From: Lepidostoma basale
Lineage: Eukaryota; Arthropoda; Insecta; Trichoptera; Lepidostomatidae
Reading direction: 5' to 3'
DNA: 64,000 nucleotides
Assembly: GCA_022606425.2 (NCBI GenBank)
Contig: JAHDVF020001045.1
Span: 248,001-312,000 of the forward strand
This document shows, piece by piece, positions 33,943-43,999 of the stretch (within the stretch, counting starts at the first letter, position 1; every line of letters begins with the position of its first letter). A program made the position numbers and the translations under genes. Under the pieces are notes generated by a model. It was not told the origin of the DNA. It ran no database searches and was given only the letters and a program-made list of their open reading frames with translations.

Positions 33943-34104
33943 CATTGTGATGGAGGAGTACGAGCGCACCATGTCCCAGTTTATCGGGGAGCGGGAGAGC
34001 GAGAAGCGGCAGTGGGCGGAGGAGCGTGTAGCCCTGCAGAGGGAACGCGATGAGGCCAACGCCCATCTGGCCAATATGGAACATTCCTTCAATGATATTC
34101 ACGC
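33943..34104 (+). CDS. tacc: TACC exon g (coiled coil)
   Basis: Acceptor gtttttcgcag, donor gtgagtaa. It joins GA|C in phase 2 and leaves GC (phase 2). The 53 codons read IVMEEYERTMSQFIGERESE, KRQWAEERVALQRERDEANA and HLANMEHSFNDIH. EEYERTMSQFIGE aligns with the EYEKTIAQMIED segment of vertebrate TACC proteins, and MEHSFNDIH with the EKSFSDLF region. Both are family landmarks within the coiled coil. Charged residues dominate, as expected for a long dimeric rod. A minus-strand LINE remnant ends less than 100 bases upstream, so the 3' splice site lies close to foreign DNA. Confidence 0.97.
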
Positions 34105-34427
34105 GTGAGTAACCATCAGATTTTACTTCTTTATTACTATTACTTAATATTGTTATTTTTTTTTCCTGTTCCTTCTTGAAAAATAAATTAAATTAGATTA
34201 AATTTGGCCTGGGTTCCCTCTTATTCTTGTTGGAATGTTGCATTCCCCATTTAATGTAAGTCCCACATAGATGGGGGATGGGCCTAGAGATTCAGTCACT
34301 CAGCGATTGAGTCACTGAATTCTATTACGGCTTCGGGTGAGCGGTGGGTAACCTTCTATTCTCCTTTCTATACCATATCATGTTGCCTATTTGAGCATCA
34401 CCGGAATAACTCCTCCATGTCGACCTT

Positions 34428-34560
34428 CGTGGCAGAGTGGTAAGTGCTTCTATTCCCACCCCGAAGGTCCGGGGTTCGATTCCCGGCAATGGCAGTGTGA
34501 TTGTCAAGTTCGGGACAAGTGATTTTTCAGCTAAACTTCAACTTCACTTACAGTTTTATT
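34428..34560 (+). mobile_element. tRNA-derived SINE with clear A and B boxes
   Basis: A box tggcagagtgg (34430-34440) and B box ggttcgattcc (34473-34483) are 32 bases apart, as in a tRNA gene. They are preserved better than in the other SINE copies. No aminoacyl-stem pairing completes a tRNA. The body continues ggcagtgtgattgtcaagtt. It lies in sense orientation in the intron between exons g and h. Confidence 0.75.
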
Positions 34561-34862
34561 TGAGAATTATGTGTATATATTTTTTTATACAATTGATTCC
34601 ATTTAGTCTTTAAGCTATTTTTTTAAAATTTGGAGTTAAAATTACAATATTTGCGAGAATAACTATTTTATATATAGAGCTTCATCCTTGTTAATAACGT
34701 ATCATGTTCTAAAACTATTTCTGATATATGTGTATTGTTACAAAGAACATACTATTTAGGTATATATTTGATTGGTTAGATTAGTTTTTCTTCAATGTTT
34801 TTTTTTTTATCTCAATTTGTTAGTTGTATAATGATTGATTATGATAATGTTTATTTTTACAG

Positions 34863-35012
34863 AAAATATGAGCGCTGCAAGGCTATGGTCCAGGGTTACA
34901 AGACCAACGAAGAAGTTCTCAAAGAAAATGTCCGCTTGAATGAGGAAGCTTCCAAGAAGCAACTGGAAAGATACGAACAGTTCCGCCAGCATGCTATGAG
35001 CCAACTGGAAAT
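34863..35012 (+). CDS. tacc: TACC exon h (coiled coil)
   Basis: Acceptor tttatttttacag, donor gtaagatt. It enters in phase 2 (GC|A gives Ala) and leaves AT (phase 2). The 49 codons read KYERCKAMVQGYKTNEEVLK, ENVRLNEEASKKQLERYEQF and RQHAMSQLE. YERCKAMVQGYKTNEEVLK matches the FEKQKEVIEGYRKNEESLK block of vertebrate TACC proteins, a highly conserved piece of the TACC domain. RYEQFRQHAMSQLE matches RYQALKAHAEEKL. A minus-strand frame over this exon is a shadow. Confidence 0.97.
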
Positions 35013-35118
35013 GTAAGATTATTATTTTTTTAACACTTGCTAATTTTTGTCAATACAGACAGATCATGATGATTTACATAAAACACAATCGATTAAAGTA
35101 CTTACTTTCATTGTTATA

Positions 35119-37325
35119 CAATGAAACCCCTATTTTACGTTATTTAAGGGACTGAGAAAGAAAAAGGAAATAGAGGGAAAATGTAAATGGGAGGTTATTG
35201 AAAAAAAACAACATTTGCCTTATTTTTAAATCACGTAGATTAGTTCGCGAAACGCGTGAACCGAAACGAATGTAAAAAGGAAGAACATTTTGTAATTAAA
35301 TTTCCAAATACAACAAAACAAAAAACCTAAAAACTCTTTGTAAATGATGATCGCGAATAATGTCAAAAAGAATAAAGCGTTACAAATCAAAAACGGAATT
35401 ACAGTTATAGCATTTAACAGGTAAAAATCGAAATATGTCGGCCAATCACCACGTTGCGCGCTGTATGCCGAACAATCACAGCGGCGCGTGTCGACCAATC
35501 ACGGCAGATATAATGTGTCTACTGTGCTGACTCGTTGTCAAGTGTGTGTAACTCACATATTTTGAATATTTTCAACATAAATTGCGGAAAATAAAACGTT
35601 ATACCATAACAACAACAACAAACCATCACGCCGTTTCTCCGCAGGGGTAGGCAAAGAGAATGGACTGCCACACTACTCTATCCTGGCACACCTCTCTAGC
35701 TTCCTCCACATTCATACATCGAGTCATACACGCACGTCCATTCTTCCGGCTTCTGACATGACCAACTTTTAATATTTGATTAATTTGGTCATGCCATGTT
35801 TTCCTTGGTCTACCTCGACTTCTTACTCCATTTACATTGTTAACGTATACTTTTTTAACCATTCTTTCTTCACCCATGCGCTCCATATGTCCGAACCAAC
35901 GCAGCGAACCTTTCATAATTTTGTTCATAATACCTTCTTTCGCTCTACATTCCTTCCTAATATCAGCATTTGAGATTCTGTCGTACATCGTTCTACCACA
36001 CATACGTCTTAGGGACCGCATTTATTCTGCTCTCATCTTTCTTCTGCCAGTTCCATGCTTCGCTTCCATACATAAGGGTTGGAACCAGAACTCCATGGTG
36101 AAGAGCCATTTTCGCTTTCATTGATAAATTCTTGTTTCCAATAACTACTTTTAAAGCTCCATTTACTTTGTTACCCGCACCAACCTTTCTTTCAATATCA
36201 CTGTCCGTTCGGCCATCCGCTGTGAACATGCTACCTAAATACACAAATTCCCTCACCTGTTCCAAGTTCTCTTCATTTACACTTATATTACAAATTACAA
36301 AACTGTCATTTGCTCTTCCCTTTAAAAAACTAACACCTTTGACTTTCCAACATTCATCATTAAATCGTTCGACTTGCATAACTCATACATTCTTGACACC
36401 AAGACTTGTAATTCGTCCGCACTATCCGCAACGAGAACGGCATCGTCCGCGTAAAGCAAACAGTTTACAGACAGATCACTCATCTTAGCACCAGCATTTA
36501 TATCTTTAAGTTCTTTCATACACTTGTCCATATACAGATTGAACTACCAAGGAGACATCACGCAGCCCTGCTTAACACCCTTCGTGATATCAAACCAGGG
36601 CGTGATGTCCCCATTTAATAATAATAATAAATTGGATAATTTATAAAGCGCCATTTTTATGAATTGCTCATCTCAAGGGCGCTGTAGAAGATGCTCCGAT
36701 TTATCAATCTTAGTGTTTTGGCACATAGTAAAAGTTCACAAATTATTTCCAAGAATTTGGGCGTTCCCTCATAAATCATCCTGTTGCACTTCACACAATT
36801 CACTGGGCACTCGGACGCTCGGACACACATGTGGCAACCATCTTTGAGGTCGACTCGGAAATAGCCGTTTAGAGACGTTTACACGATGCACTTTATATTT
36901 AAAACTTTCACGTATTTCAACTTAATTTGTTCTTTTCACTGAAACTATACGTAAATAATTAATTTTGGATACACAGATTTGTTTGATTCGTTAAAAGGTG
37001 ATAATAGATGTTAAATAGACTCAAATGGAGTACTCAGACCCTCAAAATTTTATTTAAATGGGGAGCTATTTGAAAAAACGTCCGGCAGCTATAGAGCGCC
37101 AGGACTTACCCTAACACTGGCAGTGCTCCCTTCGTAGAGAGAAGCAACTGCCCGTATTAGTTTTGTGCTCACTCCGTATTCGGACAAGATTGACCACAGT
37201 TTTTCTCTGTTCACTCAAAACGTTATAGCGGGTAAAAAATGTACTAAAATATATCGGGACTGAAATAATTAAACGCAATTGGCGGGAAAACGTTAAATAC
37301 AGGGACATAAAATCTGGGTTTCACT
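35119..37325. mobile_element. Pogo-like inverted-repeat element, filled with LINE
   Basis: The ends caatgaaacccctattttac (left) and ataaaatctgggtttcactg (right) form imperfect inverted repeats of the CAGTGAAACCC type. The interior holds an L-A LINE copy (35622-36607) and unclassified sequence. No transposase frame is visible. Flanking TA duplications are not clean, so the pairing of these ends is tentative. Confidence 0.5.
35622..36607 (-). pseudogene. LINE L-A, longest copy with RT motifs
   Basis: Read on the minus strand: GVKQGCVMSPW (then a stop) FNLYMDKC, CLLYADDAVLVADSADELQ (catalytic YADD at about 36442-36453) and EFVYLGSMFTADGRTDSDIE. These are followed by VGAGNKVNGALKVVIGNKN, VLVPTLMYGSEAWNWQKKDE, MKGSLRWFGHMERMGEERMV and RGRPRKTWHDQINQILKVG. 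The order is RT palm and thumb, then the C-terminal WFGH domain, in three frames (shifts near 36350 and 36010). The N-terminal endonuclease and RT fingers are absent. It ends ggcgtgatggtttgttgttg (GTTT subfamily). This copy defines L-A for the other entries. Confidence 0.92.
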
Positions 37326-37371
37326 GGATTATGTATTTGCTTTGTCAAAAGGAATCAATCTTTTGTGAGTT

Positions 37372-37476
37372 TAATACTAACACCTTTGACTTTCCGACAT
37401 TCATCATTAAATCATTCGACTTGCATACCTCATACATTCTCAACACCAAAACTTGTAATTCGTCCACACTATTTAA
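37372..37476 (-). mobile_element. LINE L-A sliver beside exon i
   Basis: Matches the L-A segment encoding DELQVLVxRMYEVCKSNDLM to NVGKSKVLV, the part just after YADD. It stops 29 bases before exon i, so it forms the 3' splice-site neighbourhood and may supply the branch point. Confidence 0.8.
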
Positions 37477-37505
37477 TATACCATGTATTATTTTTATATT
37501 TTCAG

Positions 37506-37686
37506 TGCCAACCAAGAGATTGATGCAGTCAAAAAATCCAGTGAATCGGAGATCTTTAAACTACAAACCATGCTCAAGAGATCTGAACTGAACAACATGT
37601 CGCTGCAGGAAACCATCTCCCAGAAGGTCAAGGATATTGAGGAGTTGACCACCATTTGCGATGACCTGATCCTCAAAGTCGGTTAA
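37506..37686 (+). CDS. tacc: TACC exon i (C-terminus and stop)
   Basis: Acceptor ttttatattttcag. It enters in phase 2 (AT|T gives Ile) and ends in TAA at 37684-37686. The 59 codons read ANQEIDAVKKSSESEIFKLQ, TMLKRSELNNMSLQETISQK and VKDIEELTTICDDLILKVG. ANQEIDAVKKSSESE corresponds to ANEEIAQVRSKAQAE, and EELTTICDDLILK to the very conserved ENEELTRICDDLISK end of vertebrate TACC proteins. The stop falls a few residues after this motif, so the C-terminus is natural and complete. The family uses this region to bind Msps/XMAP215. Confidence 0.98.
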
Positions 37687-38830
37687 ACAGTGCGGGTTGA
37701 TGTTCATTTAAGCAAATATTCTCCACTGTGAAATGTTTCATCGTGTGAGAAAAGACATTTTTTATCATCGAAGGATGAATTAACAGAGTATTTTATTTCG
37801 CAAATTCAGTGTTCAACTGTTATTATTTATTGTGAACATTCTTTCGCCAGATTTTGTGGTCTTATTATTTAATTTGTTTACATCTCGGTAAACCGGGGTG
37901 TTGATGCTTTATCGTGACAAAATGCCATGGCGTGGAAGTTGTGTATACTTTAAGCGAAAGATGATTGTTTCCATTCACCATTTGATATGGTTGACTGCCG
38001 ATCTGCACTCTACATAAAATGGTAGATATAATGGATATTTCTAAATCTTATGTTTTGGAAAACATGATAACTTTCTGTTAGTTTAATGTTTAGCCTTAAA
38101 ATTAAAGAGATTTAAAAAAAAAATGCAAGATTCTTATTTTTGTTAATTTAGTTAGAGATATAACAATATTTGATACTTGAAATTATCGTCTCGCTCATGG
38201 CAACCCAAGGAAATAATAAAATATGTGTTTTTCATTAAAACAATACTTTTTTATTATCTCATATAATTGGACTAGCCAGCGGACAACATTTGCTGGAAAA
38301 CATAATGTTAATTGTATTAAAACTATGTATGTATAGTGAAACTGATATAATATTGTATGTCTCCTGATTTGGATCATGTGACTTGCATGTACATAGTCGA
38401 TCACCTGTCCATTTTGTATTTTAGGATTATTTTTTTACCATAGTGAGAGGAAAAAGAGAAAATGATCAAAAGTATTTTAAAAAAAAAAATGACCACTTTG
38501 CGAGGAGTCCGATGGACGCAGGAATGTAAAAATAAGAAATTTTTTGTGTTAATATATTTTTCATACTCCCTTTTTATTGTCGAAAATGTAAATTGCTTAG
38601 TGCCTGTACATTCCATATCGCTGGGAGCCCCGGGGCTGAGGGTGGGGGGTGCGCAGCGTCCTCAGTAGCAAACAATGTATGTATTAACACTCTAACCCCA
38701 GCATGGCTATATGAATATGACTAACATAAACAAACATTATTAGTTGGCCTATTTTTATATTCTTTTGTTGCCATATAATATGGTAGGAAATTAAATTGTG
38801 TGTCTCATCCAAATAAATACATAATTTTTT
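37687..38830 (+). other. tacc: Probable TACC 3' UTR
   Basis: No repeats or frames of note follow the stop for about 1.1 kb. The first polyadenylation hexamers are attaaa (38101) and aataaa (38215-38220). A stronger site is aataaa at 38812-38817, followed by a T/GT-rich stretch at 38835-38860. The L-D fragment starts at about 38872. Which site is used cannot be told. Confidence 0.55.
38812..38817 (+). terminator. Candidate poly(A) signal
   Basis: AATAAA within caaataaatac, followed 20-40 bases later by a U/GU-rich tract (cgttttatttgtat). An alternative upstream AATAAA lies at 38215-38220. Confidence 0.45.
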
Positions 38831-38871
38831 AATTTTATCGTTTTATTTGTATATCCCTCCACTTTTTATTT

Positions 38872-39000
38872 CATCTCAGGTCCCATTCTTCCATGCCACT
38901 CTGGATCCGGGTTATGCAGACGTGTCATTTTAGGTCATCTTATCACCTGCGGTCACCTTGCACTTTTCTTTGTGATCTATGGTCTCTGATTTTCTGCTTA
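38872..39000 (-). mobile_element. LINE L-D-like sliver
   Basis: The segments ccgggttatgcagacgtgtc, tcacctgcggtcaccttgca and tttgtgatctatggtctctg parallel the L-D copy at 42650-42750. Decayed. Confidence 0.55.
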
Positions 39001-39009
39001 ATGCTTTCC

Positions 39010-39312
39010 AATCTTAATAGATGACGCTAGTGTAAAGTGAACTTAAATATGTAATATAATATTTGTCAGACGTGGTGGTCATAAGAAAAAAGTCGGAATG
39101 GGGAATGTTGTTAAACATAAAGCGATCGCTCAACCCAACCAATGACAGGTCATAAGTCCTGTAAGCGCCTTGGCCACCACATTCTGTCCCCAGAAAACAA
39201 TTTACATCTTCATCTCTATTGAGATACAATTAATCCTTATAAAATAAAAATAATTTATATACAATGGGTGAAATTTAGTATTTGTCTACAAGAATTTGTA
39301 TACATTCAAAAT
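39010..39312 (-). mobile_element. FB-2 family, single-arm copy
   Basis: Carries aacccaaccaatgacaggtc followed by ataagtcctgtaa, then catctctattgagatacaat, as in FB-2 at 58991. The far end (gtctacaagaatttgtatac) recurs in the copies at 48256 and 62885. Non-coding. Confidence 0.65.
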
Positions 39313-39934
39313 GTTGGAAAAAAAAATTAATTTAGATAAACTTTCCGGAAAAGCAGTCACACCGATAAAGAAGCTTCCTACTTTTTTCAACAGATGTAGT
39401 AAGAAATATTTAGCCAAGTTTCACTCCACTTTTATTAAAACATGTACAATAATTCAAATCAAATATAGTATAAGGCTTGGTAAGATGATATACCAATAAC
39501 ATCTATACCCAAATTGGCTCCTGGATGTAAACAAAACTTTCGGTAACTTTTCGCTACAACTACAAGAGACATGTTTACAAAATGATAAAAATTGTTCATC
39601 CGTTTTACAGCATGAGAGAGAATTTTTTTTTTAGTGTTCTGTGAAAATTGGATTGATTTGAGTATGAAATTATTCATTTTAGATAAAATATAAAGATTTT
39701 GAAAAATGAAAGTGTCGATGAGATGAATATTAGCAATGCGAAGAGTGTAAACTGTTTTATGTTCAATGTTACTTCGGCATATATTTTAAAATTCTTTCAA
39801 ATATGGTCATTCAGCTTCAAAGAGAAATTAACATGTTCCACTTTTCGGTTGAATATTCACATTCATATTATCTTCTCGATAATGTACAGATATTTTGAAA
39901 AAAGTATGTTTACTATATTACATATTCTTAAAAG

Positions 39935-40490
39935 AATTTACCAAAAACTAACTAACAATCTTGCCATTTCTCCAGAGGGGTGGGCAGAGAGGATGGATAA
40001 GCACAATGCTCTATCCTGGCATACCTCAAGGGCTTTCTCTACATTCATACATCGTACCATGCATGCACGTCCATTATTCCGACTTCGAATTTGGCCGCCT
40101 TTTAGTAATTGATTAATTTGGTCATGCCATGTTTTCCTCGGTCGTCCTCCGCTTTTATTTCCACTCACGCTGCTTATGTACAACTTTTTAACCATTCTTC
40201 TCAATCATCTCATCAATTCGTTTCATATGTCCAAACCAATATGTCCAAACCATCTCAGGGATCCTTTTTTAATTTTATCCATGATGCAGTCATCTGCCTT
40301 ACATTTCTCTCTTATTTCATCATTTGGTATTCTATCATACAACGTTTTCCCGCACATTATTCTTAGTGATCTCATTTCTACGGCGTTTATCCTGCTTTCA
40401 TCCTTCTTTTGACAGCTCCAAGCTTCACTTCCATACATGAGGGTTGGCACTAGAACTCCATTGTGTACTGCCATTTTTGCTTCCGTGGAT
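39935..40490 (-). mobile_element. LINE L-A-related copy, diverged
   Basis: On the minus strand: MAVHNGVLVPTLMYGSEAWS, DKIKKGSLRWFGH and GGRPRKTWHDQINQLLKGGQ, ending atggcaagattgttagttag. It differs in many residues (YISSVSGNKSGGR) and may be a distinct subfamily. A 15-base tandem duplication (atatgtccaaacca) sits at about 40227-40255. Confidence 0.85.
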
Positions 40491-40544
40491 ATGTGGATTT
40501 ACCATATAAATAGATTTTATTTATCCAATTAAGTGTGTTCATGA

Positions 40545-40810
40545 ATAACCAGCAATGATTACTCATAAACACACTTTACTAGGTATTCAATATCCACAAA
40601 ATCGTTAGTTTTCATGAAGTTTTATTAAAATATATGAAAGTGACACATTTTGCTCTACTACAGTATTATCATATAAGACAGCAGTTTATATTTGACAATA
40701 TCATAGCAAGGTAAAACATGTGAGTCTCATAAAATAAAATATAACTTGTATAAAACTGATGTTTTCATTAATATTATGAATTTAATAAGGAGTTATACAT
40801 TCTTGTTAAA
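40545..40810. mobile_element. MITE-1, degenerate
   Basis: Outer caatgattactcataaac pairs loosely with ggagttatacattcttgtta. Inner agttttcatgaagttttatt pairs with aatataacttgtataaaact. gcaaggtaaaacatgtgagt replaces the usual gcgaaacatgtc box. Confidence 0.5.
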
Positions 40811-40894
40811 AAAACAATAAACACTTACTTGGACAGATTAATGCTTATTAAAAATAAGTCCAAGGTGAGTGATTTTTGAAAAATAAGGAACCAT

Positions 40895-41592
40895 GAGTCT
40901 GTAACATTAGTGTGAACTGTAAAAATCTGGAACAAGTGGATGAATTTGTTTATTTAGGAAGTATGTTTACAAAGGATGGGAGAGTGAGAAAGATATTGAA
41001 AGAAGGGTTGGGGCAGGCAACAGAGTAAATAGTTCACTTAAAGTTGTCATCGTAAACAAAAGCCTATTCAAAAAAGCTAAGATGGCAGTGCACAATGATG
41101 TTATTGTGCCGATCCTTATGTATGGAAGTGAAGCATGGAACTGGCAAAAGAAGGATGAAAGTAGAATAAATGAAGTAGAAATGTGTGGTAAATCTGTATA
41201 TGTGGTAAATCTGTATATGCGGTAAATCTGTATATGTGGTAAATCTGTATATGTGGTAAATCTGTATATGATAGAGTGTCAAATGCAAATATAAGAAGTG
41301 AATGCGGTGCTAATGAAAGTGTTATGAACAAAATAATGATAGGATCATTAAGATGGTTTGGACACATTGAAAGAATGAATGAATAAAGAATGGTAAAAAA
41401 AGTATACTTTAACGATTTAAATGGAACTAGAAATAGAGGAAGGCCGAGGAAAACGTGGCACGATCAAATCAATCAAATATTAAATGTCGGTCACGTAAGC
41501 GAGAGATGTATGTCAAGACAGAACAGTGTGGCGGTCCATTCTTTCCGCCAACCCTTTGGGGAGACGGCGTGATGGTTAGTTAGTTAGTTTTG
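40895..41592 (+). mobile_element. LINE L-A copy, GTTA-tailed, with tandem repeat
   Basis: Starts at the NISVNCKNLEQVDEFVYLGS codons and reaches the gtgatggttagttagttag end. It includes MCGKSVY- and IGSLRWFGHIERMN-coding parts. Five 17-base units interrupt the MCGKSVYDR codons. About 70 bases are deleted near the end (GHVSERCMSRQNSVAVHS). Confidence 0.87.
41184..41268. repeat. Tandem repeat, 17 bp x 5
   Basis: Five units of tgtggtaaatctgtata, one with a single change (tgcgg). The unit is a piece of L-A coding sequence normally present once, so it expanded in place after insertion. Confidence 0.92.
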
Positions 41593-41699
41593 AAAATAAG
41601 TAATATTTTTTAAAACATTGAGACATTTTATTTATTTATTTTAACTAACTAACTAACTAAGATAACTGTAAAATTTGACAAGAATTCTAAATTAATCTT

Positions 41700-42000
41700 G
41701 ACATTTTATCATGGAACACTACACGCTTCAACAACGCGTTGAAATTGTTAAAACTTATTATTAAAATCAGTGCTCTGTTCACCAATTTATGGCATTCATG
41801 GCCGTCTCGGAGAGTCCACAATACGTCGATTAATGGATAAATTTGTGACTCTTCTGGCTTAAACTAGATGATATGGATATCGACAATATATGGTTTCAAC
41901 AGGATGGCGCTACGTAGCACACAGCGCACGCCACGATGGACATTCTGCACGAGCGATTAAAAATGGAGCGTCCCTATTGAAAGACTCTATACTTCTTTTG
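41700..42000 (+). pseudogene. Tc1/mariner-like transposase remnant
   Basis: Reads MEHYTLQQRVEIVKTYY, then after a deletion DDMDIDNIWFQQDGAT, HTAHATMDILHERLKMER. FQQDGATxHTA is the usual motif around the second catalytic Asp in insect Tc1/mariner transposases. The middle and the last acidic residue are missing, and stops are present. Confidence 0.65.
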
Positions 42001-42004
42001 AATT

Positions 42005-42140
42005 CTCTACAAGTCGTACTCGCGCGTCGATTTCCGTGATTTCTCACGTGGCCAACATTTAATATTTGATTGATTTGATTGTGCCACTTTTCCTCAGTCT
42101 CTCTCTATTTCGTGTTCCGCACTCATCGCTAACGTATAAA
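42005..42140 (-). mobile_element. LINE L-A sliver
   Basis: Minus-strand match to the VNDECGTRNREXLRKSGTIKS-like codons and NVGHVRNHGNRRAR. It follows directly on the Tc1/mariner-like remnant. Confidence 0.6.
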
Positions 42141-42398
42141 TAAATATACAATTGGGTAGGAGCGGTTAGCGACCAGATCGGGTATCGTTTGCATTTGCGA
42201 TGCGGCCAGTTCGGATGAAGAAATTTATGGAAATTTGACCAGAAAGTGTCATCGTAATTTAGCATTTCGGGTGTGCGGCCAACCCAATAGGTTTGCCGTC
42301 AATTGGTTTTTATGGGACTACGAATAGTTGTGCATTTAATAATTATTAATGGCTCCGCAATAAATTATTCAACCGCGATCCATGACGGTCGTGGTCAG

Positions 42399-42420
42399 TA
42401 TATATATATATATATATATT
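42399..42420. repeat. (TA)n microsatellite
   Basis: About ten TA units between cgtggtcag and ttacatgtat. Confidence 0.95.
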
Positions 42421-42461
42421 TACATGTATTAGCAACGTGTTTACGTATAAATATCCTTAAC

Positions 42462-43560
42462 TAAATAACCATCACGCCGTTTTCCCGGAGGGGTAGGAAT
42501 GGAGAATGGACTGCCACACTGCTCTATCCCGACACACCTCTCGAGATTCCTTTATATTTATACTTCTTCTTCTTCTCCCTCAGCCTATTTCCGTCCACTC
42601 CTGGACAAAGACCTCATCCATTCGCTTCCATGTCACTTTGTCTTGTGCAGACTGCATCCAGGTTATTCCAACGTGTCTGTTCAGATCATCCTTCCACCGT
42701 AGTTGCGGTCGCCCTGCACTTCTATTTGCCGTTCACGGTCTCCAAGTCAACAGTCGTCTTGTCCATTTTTCGTCTGAGCTTCTGGCTACGTGATCTGCCC
42801 ATTGCCATTTTAGACTCGCCACCCGGTGGATGATGTCAATGACCTTTGTTTTTTCTCTCACCGTATCGTTTCTGACTCTGTCTCTTAGGGTTATTCCTAA
42901 CATGGCTCTTTCCATGGCTCTTTGGGTCACTCGTAGTTTCTAGGCACTTTGTTTGGGCAATGTTACAGTTTCATGACCATAAGTACCAACTGGCAGAACA
43001 CAGGCTTAATAGACTTTTCGTTTCAGGTTGATCGGTATTTTCCGGTTTTTAAGGATGTAACCAATTTTTCCGAAAGCGGCCCAGCTTAGTCCAATTCTTC
43101 TCTTGAATATTGTGTTCCAGGTATGTATATTCTTGGACATTCTCGATTCTGTTGCCATCGAATCATTTTTTGTCGGAGTTTCAGGTTAAGATTATCGTTA
43201 CAAAAGAAGGTTCTCATTTTATTAAACGCAGCTCGTTCAACTTCAATTCTGCATTTAATTTCAATGTCCGTGTCAAGCGATTTAGTGATAATGCTGCCAA
43301 GGTCTTTAAATTGGTCGACCATTCGCACCATTCAGTTGCATCCAAACCATCTAAATGATCCTTTTTCAATTTTACTTGGGATTCAATCATCCGCTTTACA
43401 ATTCTATATTATTTTGTCGTTCGGTATTCTATCATATATCGTTTTCCCGCACATTGTTTTCAGTAACTCATTTCTAAGGCATTTATCCTACATTCATCCT
43501 TCTTTAGCCAGCTCTAATAATTCCTTCCATATAAGCTTCATTCTTCCAAGTTTGACATAC
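42462..43560 (-). mobile_element. Composite of L-A, L-D and L-F fragments
   Basis: An L-A 3' end (42462-42552) breaks off at the EEARE codons. A (GAA)n-tailed L-D segment follows (42560-43115): WAAFGKIGYILKNRKIPINL, RAMERAMLGITLRDRVRN, then VASLKWQWADHVARSSDEKW. L-F sequence follows (43130-43340): VDQFKDLGSIITKSLDTDIE, AAFNKMRTFFC. L-A then resumes at 43343-43560 (HLNGLDA, YGKNEA-like). This looks like an L-D/L-F chimera inserted into an L-A copy, with loss of L-A sequence. Confidence 0.75.
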
Positions 43561-43568
43561 CATACATG

Positions 43569-43980
43569 AGGCCACTAGGACAAGAGTGGTCTAACCAACA
43601 TTTTTTGAAAAATTGAGTTACTGCTCTAACCCACACCTATTTGTGACCTACTATAAAAGAAAAATTAATCTAACCACCATTTCCAAGTGGAAACATTGAT
43701 ATCGCCATTAATACTTATTTTTCTCTGACAAAATATCAAAATATATGAGTCAAATGTGGTCTATTACAAGTAACCATAAAAAAATATCCTTAAACTTTAT
43801 ATTTCCCAATATTTCAAAATACTATTCTAAAGACATTCACCAAACAAACAAGGTTTATCACTGAAGAAGACCCTAACCCATATAGTTTTTTAAAAAAAGT
43901 GGGGAAAAAAACGTCAAATTTTCAATCGCATTTATCTCCATTGTCTAAATTTGGGGTTAGACCACTCTTGCCCTGGCGGT
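43569..43980. mobile_element. MITE with 25-bp inverted ends
   Basis: The ends cactaggacaagagtggtct and agaccactcttgccctgg, each extended by the shared taacc/ggtta, are inverted. The flanks catacatgag and catatatgaa agree at 8 of 10 bases, which may be a long target duplication. It interrupts the L-A sequence just before its MYG codons. Non-coding, superfamily not clear. Confidence 0.7.
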
Positions 43981-43999
43981 CATATATGAATATTTTATT

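Larger units (their letters stand above)
19726..38830 (+). other. tacc: TACC gene, 3' part (nine exons)
   Basis: Nine exons with GT-AG borders give one continuous frame: 2 bases finishing a split codon, then 420 codons including the stop. Intron phases match at every junction (1, 2, 0, 0, 0, 2, 2, 2). The ends of the product identify it: KESLLVKFDPLLG early, and a coiled coil ending EELTTICDDLILKVG. Both are conserved in TACC proteins, which dock Msps/XMAP215 on microtubule minus ends and spindles and are Aurora A substrates (family knowledge). Upstream exons are missing or unrecognised. Introns are full of LINE, SINE and DNA-transposon fragments in both orientations. Confidence 0.92.

Noticed and set aside
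33326..34102. 258-codon minus-strand gene
   Set aside because: The part above about 33880 is the antisense shadow of TACC exon g. Only the lower part is real, and it is a LINE remnant.
34428..34500. Functional tRNA gene
   Set aside because: No acceptor-stem partner; the body is shared with other dispersed SINE copies.
43123..43569. 148-codon + frame
   Set aside because: Antisense shadow of the L-F and L-A fragments, which read on the minus strand.
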